From contig JBFLYN010000039.1 of NCBI GenBank assembly GCA_040756655.1, forward strand, positions 1-28,885: 28,885 nt of DNA, written 5' to 3'. The DNA comes from JBFLYN01 sp040756655 (GTDB lineage: Bacteria; Bacillota; Sulfobacillia; UBA8153). The notes under the pieces are model-generated. The model had not been told where the DNA came from. It was given only the letters and a program-made list of their open reading frames with translations, and did no database searches. Of the stretch, positions 24,285-28,885 are shown piece after piece; position 1 is the first letter of the stretch; each line of letters begins with the position of its first letter. The position numbers and the translations under genes were made by a program.

Positions 24285-25181
24285 GTGCGCATATCCCAAC
24301 TTGAGAGCTTTTGCAAAATCATGGAGCTGCGGCGGCTATCCGAAGCCGCCAAAGCCCTGCATCTTACCCAACCCGCTCTCAGCCTCCAGCTGAAGGACCT
24401 GGAGAGCTTCTTCGGCACCCAGCTTTTGCAGCGCACCACGTCCGGTTTGCAGCCGACTCCTGCGGGCGAAATCGTCTACGAGTACGCCAAGACCATGGTA
24501 GCGCTTACGTCCAGCCTGCACCAGGACATTGCCAACCTGGAGTCGGGCCAGGCACTCAAGGTTATGGCCAGCACTTCGGTGGGCAACTACGCCCTGCCGT
24601 GCTCCATCTACACCTTCAAGGAAAAGCACCCCGGCTCGGTCATCACTCTGAAAGTCGCCCACACCGTCCAGGTGGTCATCGGCATAGTCAGCAAGGCCTC
24701 GGACATCGGGTTGGTTGAAGGTCCGTTCCGCAAGCACCCGGACCTGGTAGTCAAGGGTATTGCCCGCGACCAGCTCTTGCTGGTAGTGCCCCCAGGCTGG
24801 GACGGGCCGGCCCGGCTAGGTCCAGCGGACCTGGCTTCATTGCTTCTCATCATGCCGGAACGAGGTTCTGGCATCAGGGAGACCATCGAAGAAAGCCTGA
24901 CCAGAGCAGGGATCAACCCGGAAGATCTCAAGGTCACCATGGAGATGGACAGCATCGACGCCATCAAGTCGGCGGTGTCCGCAGGCCACGGTGCCTCCAT
25001 CCTATCCAGGCTGGCCGTACGCAAGGAACTCCACGCCGGGATGTTCCGGGCGTTGAGTGTGACCGGAGTGTCATTTGACCACCGGCTCTCCGTGATCTAC
25101 CACCGTCACCGGGGCCGCTCGCCCTTGGCTTCGGAATTCCTGCGCTTCCTTTCCTCGCCTAGCGAGCGGTCCTTCTGCTGA
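24285..25181 (+). CDS. LysR-family transcriptional regulator
   Basis: This is 298 aa from GTG 24285 behind GGGAGG. The N-terminal winged helix-turn-helix is typical (ISQLESFCKIMELRRLSEA; HLTQPALSLQLKDLE), followed by the linker helix and a two-lobed substrate-binding domain (about 90-295; GIVSKASDIGLVEGP; RDQLLLVVPPGW). Members near YedE/TusA genes often resemble CysB/Cbl-type sulfur regulators, but the effector cannot be read here. It is divergent from the YedE-family gene with a 95-base gap that should contain its operator; I found no convincing T-N11-A box. Its stop lies only 3 bases from the stop of the convergent TusA-like gene. Confidence 0.93.
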   Translation: MRISQLESFCKIMELRRLSEAAKALHLTQPALSLQLKDLESFFGTQLLQRTTSGLQPTPAGEIVYEYAKTMVALTSSLHQDIANLESGQALKVMASTSVGNYALPCSIYTFKEKHPGSVITLKVAHTVQVVIGIVSKASDIGLVEGPFRKHPDLVVKGIARDQLLLVVPPGWDGPARLGPADLASLLLIMPERGSGIRETIEESLTRAGINPEDLKVTMEMDSIDAIKSAVSAGHGASILSRLAVRKELHAGMFRALSVTGVSFDHRLSVIYHRHRGRSPLASEFLRFLSSPSERSFC

Positions 25182-25184
25182 ATC

Positions 25185-25403
25185 TTACGTGGTCAGGACG
25201 AGTTCCCAAACTCCCACCTGGCTCTCGTTGACCTCCACGTCCAGGCCAATGCCGGACCCGTATTCCGCCAGCGCCTCCACGGCGCAGGCATGGTCAGTCA
25301 GGACTCGCAGCACATCGCCCGGCTTGGCCAGGCGGAGCCTGGCCTTCACCCGGACTATGGGCAAGGGACACATCTCCCCGCAGGTGTCGATGAAATGCTC
25401 CAA
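25185..25403 (-). CDS. TusA/YedF-family sulfur carrier
   Basis: This is 72 aa from TTG 25403, 6 bases behind GGAGGG; a TTG two codons earlier overlaps that site and is less likely. The defining motif, CGEMCPLPIVR, holds the persulfide-carrying cysteine in CPxP. The rest fits the small two-layer TusA fold (GDVLRVLTDHACAVEALAEY; VWELVL). It carries sulfur (or possibly selenium) as a persulfide to tRNA thiolation, molybdopterin or selenium pathways. Pairing with the YedE-family transporter supports an uptake-to-carrier relay. Confidence 0.93.
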   Translation of the reverse strand: MEHFIDTCGEMCPLPIVRVKARLRLAKPGDVLRVLTDHACAVEALAEYGSGIGLDVEVNESQVGVWELVLTT

Positions 25404-25506
25404 GACCAACCCTCCGCCCCGGGGCTTCTTTGCACATCTGGATTTCTACGTCTCCTCCCCCCAACTCCTGCAGTTGCGGGCATGCCAGAAGGAGGAAGGA
25501 TGCATA

Positions 25507-25554
25507 ATGACAAAGAACCATGAGTTTACGAAACACAGGGGGTGTCACAGGTGA
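25507..25554 (+). CDS. Possible 15-codon leader peptide
   Basis: ATG 25507 encodes MTKNHEFTKHRGCHR, ending with a TGA that overlaps the GTG start at 25551 as GTGA. GGAGG at 25491-25495 lies about 11 bases upstream, which is long; it fits better with ATG 25500, which gives only 7 codons. The overlap allows translational coupling, but there is no independent support that the peptide is made. Upstream, at 25462-25476, lies a short inverted repeat (CAACT / AGTTG). Confidence 0.2.
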   Translation: MTKNHEFTKHRGCHR

Positions 25555-26456
25555 AACACGTCGTCAGCGTGAGCCTGGGTTCGTCCCACCGGGACAAGCG
25601 CGTGGAATTGGAGCTCCTGGGCCAGAAGATCATCGTGGAGCGGCGCGGGGTAGATGGCGACCTCAGGCGCGCCGAGGCCCTGCTGCAGGAGCTGGACGGC
25701 AAGGTCGATGCCTTCGGCATGGGCGGCATAGATTTCGGCGTATCATCATCCCGCAAAAAGCACCTCCTACGCGACGCCACCCGGCTGGTAAAGGCAGCGG
25801 GCCGCACACCCATTGTGGACGGCGGTGGCGTCAAGGCGAGCCTGGAGCGTAAGATAGTTGAGGACCTCGAACCAGTCTACGGCGTGCCGGTCAGGGGGCG
25901 CCGGGCCTTGGTCTGCTCGGCCGCTGCCCGCCATCACTTGGCAGAAGCCTTCGTGGCCGCCGGGGCCCAGACGGTGTTTGGCGACTTCATGTTTCTCCTA
26001 GGCCTCCCCATCCGCATCAGATCCCTCAAAACCGTGGACCTGGCCATCGACACCCTGGCCCCGCTGGTGGCCAAGGCCCCCATCGGCTGGGTGGTCCCGG
26101 TAGGCGAAGCCCAGCGCAAGGAGCCCAAGCCCAGGTTCGCCCGGGACTACGCGCAGGCCGACATCATTGCCGGTGACTATCACATGATCCATAGCTACAT
26201 GCCGCCGGCGCTGCCGGGCAAGACCATCGTCACCAACACCGTCACCACCGAGGATGTAGAGCTACTGCGTGGGGCAGGAGTGCAATACCTGGTGACCACC
26301 AGCCCGGACTTGGAGGGTCGGTCCTTTGCCACCAACGTGCTGGAGGCTGCCCTGGTGGCACTGTCTGGGAAACGCCCGGAGGAGCTCACGTCCCGGGACT
26401 TCCTCCGGCTCTTCGACGAGGCCGGGCTTAAACCCCGGGTCCAACGACTCAACTGA
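25551..26456 (+). CDS. Quinate 5-dehydrogenase-labelled family protein, true function uncertain
   Basis: This is 301 aa if started at GTG 25551 (GGGGGT 7 bases upstream); GTG 25542 would add three residues. The sequence is typical of a conserved family in anaerobic Firmicutes: MKHVVSVSLGSSHRDKRVE, DAFGMGGIDFGV, RTPIVDGGGVKASLERK, QTVFGDFMFLLGLPIRIRS, ADIIAGDYHMIHSYMP and TIVTNTVTTEDVELL. From memory, databases call this family quinate 5-dehydrogenase, but the sequence shows no clear glycine-rich dinucleotide motif and no shikimate-pathway neighbours, so I treat that name with caution. It is divergent from the TusA-like gene and is followed by decayed DNA. Confidence 0.8.
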   Translation: MKHVVSVSLGSSHRDKRVELELLGQKIIVERRGVDGDLRRAEALLQELDGKVDAFGMGGIDFGVSSSRKKHLLRDATRLVKAAGRTPIVDGGGVKASLERKIVEDLEPVYGVPVRGRRALVCSAAARHHLAEAFVAAGAQTVFGDFMFLLGLPIRIRSLKTVDLAIDTLAPLVAKAPIGWVVPVGEAQRKEPKPRFARDYAQADIIAGDYHMIHSYMPPALPGKTIVTNTVTTEDVELLRGAGVQYLVTTSPDLEGRSFATNVLEAALVALSGKRPEELTSRDFLRLFDEAGLKPRVQRLN

Positions 26457-26784
26457 CCGGCTGCCATATGCTCTCGGGATATCTCGACCTCGCCCGCAAA
26501 AGGCCGGCACCCAGGATGAACGGCAGAGCAAACCATGGCCAGTCGCCGGGCTACGCCGACACTCCCTGGACTGCCAGGGGAATGATCACCGTAATGACGG
26601 ACAACCCTTGAGCACGTAACACTGCGCTCGGGCCGGGCGCCCGACTCTCCGGATACAGGCAGGGAAAGGTCAAACGTGCCGCTCCGGCCCAACTGGCTCT
26701 ACACCCAGACATCATCAGGTCTGGCTTCTCAAACTGGCCAGGTTCCAGGCCTCTTGACGGGTGGTGGCCACCAGGACCTGGCAA
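26449..26784 (-). pseudogene. Relic of a small membrane protein with an in-frame amber codon
   Basis: A minus-strand frame contains a hydrophobic stretch (GLSVITVIIPLAVQGVSA), meets TAG at 26551-26553, and continues in the same frame with a second hydrophobic stretch (DWPWFALPFILGAGLLRARS) to TGA at 26449. Two membrane-like helices either side of one stop look like one former gene. The upstream part of the frame runs through the response-regulator fossil (FEKPDLMM), so its limits are unclear. The 3' end overlaps the neighbouring plus-strand gene by 8 bases. No family is recognised. Confidence 0.3.
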
Positions 26785-26866
26785 CCCTCGTCTTCAGGTA
26801 TGCCGGGACCAGGCTGGTGGTCTCCTGCTCATCGTCGACTAGGCGGATCCTCTCCTTGGCTATATA
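26699..26866 (-). pseudogene. Fossil of a response-regulator receiver domain in three frames
   Basis: Three short pieces on the minus strand read in order like the start of a CheY-type receiver. The first is IAKERIRLVDDEQETTSLV with PAYL (acidic DD pair kept). After a frame change it reads EDEGCQVLVATTRQEAWNLAS, and after a second change FEKPDLMMSG, where receivers normally have the phospho-acceptor Asp (here lost). ATA stands where an ATG start would be expected. Two indels and the missing Asp mean it is non-functional and fairly old. No kinase gene remains in the window. Confidence 0.65.
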
Positions 26867-26997
26867 CCGCTTGGCTCCCTCCCCTTTTCGACGGGGTAAA
26901 CAGGGCCGCCGACTCGACGGCAAACCTTCCACCCTGGCACGGCTCGTAACCATTTTCGCCCGCCCGCAAGAGCCCTTCCCGGTAGGATGAAAGCACC

Positions 26998-28179
26998 CTA
27001 GAACAGGTGGCGGGCCCGCTCTCTCGGCAGCCGCAGCGCTGCGTAAAGATCCGAGGCAAACTGGTCGGTGAGGCTGGAGATGAAGTCACAGACCACCCGG
27101 TAGCGGCCAGCGCCGTCGTCAGCTCGCTCATATTCTTCCAGCGCGGGGCGGGGCAGGAGCTGGGGGCGGGCCAGGATAGCTGCAAACAACTGGGCCACGA
27201 TGTACTTGCCCTTTTCAGTCATCAGCACCACCCTGGCATCCTGGTAGACGTAGCACACCAGGAATTCCCGCAAACGGTTCAGCTGGAGACGACCCTCCGG
27301 GCTGAGAGCCACCAGGGGAGACGGGTGAACCCTTACCTGTCCGGGACCGGTCACTCCGGCCGCGCCCAGCAGGCCCTCGCTCCAGGTGATGGCGTCCACG
27401 TTGAAGAGCTCTATGAGGTTCCTGATGACCAGGCGGTGTTCGATGCGACGGTCACCGGCGCCCCCCGCTTTTTCCAGGGCCTCTTCCAGCATGGGGATGC
27501 CCGGGAGGTGACAGTCCTCCAACCGGAGCAGTCCGGCATCCAAGGCGTCATCGAGGTCGTGGGCGCAATAGGCCAACTCGTCGGCGATGTTCACCACCTG
27601 GGCCTCCAGCGACGGCTGGAGCGAGGCAAACGCCGGCTCCACACCCGGATCGTCAAATGGGGTCAGGTGCCGGGCCAGTCCCTCCCGGGTAGCAAAGCAC
27701 AGGTTGAGGCCGGGAAAACCAGCGTACCGCTGCTCAAGAAGGTCCACCACCCGCAGGCCCTGCCGATTGTGGTCAAAGCCCCCGTAAGCGCTCATTTCGT
27801 GGTCGAGCTGCTGTTCTCCGGCATGCCCGAACGGGGGGTGCCCCAGGTCGTGGCCGAGGGCGATGGCCTCGCATAGGTCCTCGTTGACCCGCAGGGCCCT
27901 GGCCAGGGTGCGGGCGTGCTGGACAACCTCGATGGTATGGGTGAGCCGGGTCCGGTAGAAGTCCCCTTCATGGGTGACGTAGACCTGGGTCTTGTACTGC
28001 AATCTGCGAAAAGCCGTGGAGTAGATAATCCTGTCCCGGTCCCGCTGGAAATCGGTGCGGTAGTCATCGGGTCCCCTTTCGGGGTAGACCCGGGTCAGGT
28101 AGGCGTCCCGGGCCCGCGTGGCCCCGGGCCTTAGCCACCTCTCTTCAGCAGTTTCAGCCGCCCGGCGCGGGCTTTCCAT
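26998..28179 (-). CDS. dgt: Deoxyguanosinetriphosphate triphosphohydrolase-like protein
   Basis: This is 393 aa from ATG 28179 behind GGGGAGGGTGAT; the open frame extends further upstream but without homology features. It is an HD-domain dNTPase: YRTDFQRDRDRIIYSTAFRR and LQYKTQVYV at the N-terminus, then metal-binding H81 (THTIEVVQHA) and H110/D111 (LGHDLGHPPFGHAGE), with AYCAHDLDDALDAG further on. The family hydrolyses dGTP or other dNTPs to deoxynucleoside and triphosphate in the cytosol, for nucleotide-pool control and sometimes phage restriction. Length and motifs suit the standard Dgt type 2 group. It ends with TAG. The flanking DNA on both sides is decayed, so it stands alone. Confidence 0.95.
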   Translation of the reverse strand: MESPRRAAETAEERWLRPGATRARDAYLTRVYPERGPDDYRTDFQRDRDRIIYSTAFRRLQYKTQVYVTHEGDFYRTRLTHTIEVVQHARTLARALRVNEDLCEAIALGHDLGHPPFGHAGEQQLDHEMSAYGGFDHNRQGLRVVDLLEQRYAGFPGLNLCFATREGLARHLTPFDDPGVEPAFASLQPSLEAQVVNIADELAYCAHDLDDALDAGLLRLEDCHLPGIPMLEEALEKAGGAGDRRIEHRLVIRNLIELFNVDAITWSEGLLGAAGVTGPGQVRVHPSPLVALSPEGRLQLNRLREFLVCYVYQDARVVLMTEKGKYIVAQLFAAILARPQLLPRPALEEYERADDGAGRYRVVCDFISSLTDQFASDLYAALRLPRERARHLF

Positions 28180-28651
28180 CGTATCACCCTCCCCGGATGC
28201 CCCCATTCGACGCTGGGCCTGCCGTCTCCTTCGGCCGTGGTGCAACACGAAAGAACCATGGGGCTGGCTAGCAGCTGGATCGCCTGGGCTGAAAAGGCCA
28301 GACCTCAACCGGGGTGACGGTCTTGGCTAACCATTAGGGCTCTGATGAGCCTGCTGATTTCCTCTACGTAGCTCCTGGCCTTGGCCGGCAGCTGCAGGGC
28401 GACGTCTGCGATGCCAAGCTCATCTCACTGTAGTCATACTTCTGCCTGAGGCTGGGCGCACGGGCTTAAGGTAAGCTTCCGCCACCCGGTAGTGAGAGCT
28501 GCTGAGCAGCCACTTGAGGAATACAAGCAGCTAACGTCCGCGGACCCGGCACGGCAAGATCCCCACCCTGGAGCAGGTGAAGCGCAGCTTGAAACTGGCA
28601 GTTGGGGTTGCAGGGTTCCTGGGCTCTACCGTCCTTACCTGGTGGTCCGCG
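28180..28651. other. Decayed intergenic DNA without an intact gene
   Basis: These 472 bases between dgt and the IS21 fragment hold no credible complete gene. The first part is the dgt leader. A minus-strand coding relic lies at 28305-28455 (separate entry). From about 28550 a short plus-strand frame reads IPTLEQVKRSLKLAVGVAGF then LGSTVLTWW, one hydrophobic helix, but it has no start signal and I do not call it a gene. Confidence 0.6.
28305..28455 (-). pseudogene. Unidentified coding relic
   Basis: The minus-strand frame ending at TGA 28305 reads GIADVALQLPAKARSYVEE then ISRLIRALMVSQDRHPG. Just upstream, one frame away, it reads SLRQKYDYSE. The amphipathic, natural-looking composition suggests the C-terminus of a former protein with one frameshift. 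No start or ribosome binding site is present and I recognise no family. Confidence 0.25.
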
Positions 28652-28885
28652 CTCCGTCATGGGGATGTACCGGAATAGCCCGGCGGCTGAGCGGCGCCCT
28701 ACCCCAAAGGCCGGGCAGGCCCGGCCGGGTTAACCAGGTACTGCCGCTCGGCGGTGCAACGGTCAGGCGTTATGTGGCCCGGCTGCGACGCGAGTTGGCC
28801 GCGCCCGAGGCCGAGCCATTCCTCCTGCTCAAACCCGACCCGGGTGCAATGGCCCAGGTGGACTGGGGTGAAGCCTACGCGATTA
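28652..28885 (+). pseudogene. IS21-family transposase (IstA) fragment, running off the window
   Basis: One open frame shows an HTH-like piece (GIARRLSG), then, after what looks like an internal deletion, VRRYVARLRREL and GAMAQVDWGEAYAI. The latter is the start of the DDE catalytic domain of IstA-type transposases, with the first Asp in QVDWGEA. The usual 80-100 residues between the HTH and this region are missing and no good start is present, so the 5' part is degraded. The 3' half may be complete beyond the window, where an IstB gene would be expected. Confidence 0.75.

Noticed and set aside
1..28885. CRISPR arrays, tRNA or rRNA genes
   Set aside because: No regularly spaced repeats, no tRNA cloverleaf or TTCRANNC arm in context, and no rRNA-like stretches were seen on reading both strands.

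Overview
GENOMIC SETTING. The window is GC-rich, with clear Shine-Dalgarno sites and many GTG and TTG starts. Two tungsten-type aldehyde:ferredoxin oxidoreductase (AOR) family enzymes, a four-cluster ferredoxin, a YedE/TusA pair and a TorD-like chaperone suggest an anaerobic, probably Gram-positive bacterium of the Clostridia/Moorella type. That placement is inferred from gene content and was not tested by a search. Transposase remnants sit at both ends (IS256-type at the left edge, IS21 IstA-type at the right edge), and several genes are visibly decayed.

LAYOUT. 1-8.2 kb: an IS256 fragment; a membrane-anchored coiled-coil protein (+); then, on the minus strand, a small conserved protein, an S9 serine peptidase and a giant (~1354 aa) protein with a C-terminal P-loop ATPase of unknown role. 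8.2-10.1 kb: a secreted DUF5667-like gene cut by an in-frame amber codon and followed by a clean terminator, and an MFS transporter (both minus). 10.3-19.8 kb (+): MoaD-like carrier, ferredoxin, AOR-1, SsnA-type aminohydrolase, PreA-like FMN/Fe-S protein, broken NHL-repeat gene, hydantoinase-like cyclic amidohydrolase, AOR-2, a run of 22 G, and a frameshifted VOC (glyoxalase-fold) gene. An XRE-cupin regulator with its own near-consensus promoter and a terminator follows. 20.7-23 kb: a PrsA/PpiC-type foldase (+), then a small membrane protein and a TorD-like chaperone (both minus), with a large inverted repeat over a ribosome binding site. 23-26.5 kb: YedE-family transporter (-), divergent LysR regulator (+), TusA-like protein (-) and a protein of the family usually labelled quinate 5-dehydrogenase (+). 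26.5-28.9 kb: fossil coding DNA, including a recognisable response-regulator receiver in three frames; dGTPase (-); further decayed DNA; and the IS21 fragment.

HOW IT MAY WORK. The 10.3-19.4 kb block reads as one catabolic or redox operon. Two tungsten (or molybdenum) pterin oxidoreductases and their ferredoxin are combined with two amidohydrolase-superfamily enzymes that normally open or deaminate N-heterocycles, and with an iron-sulfur dihydropyrimidine-dehydrogenase-like subunit. Nearly every junction is a start/stop overlap. My working hypothesis is ferredoxin-linked transformation of a purine, pyrimidine or hydantoin-like ring using AOR enzymes in place of the usual molybdenum hydroxylase. 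The nearby TorD-like chaperone and the YedE/TusA pair could serve cofactor assembly or sulfur/selenium supply, though this link rests only on proximity.
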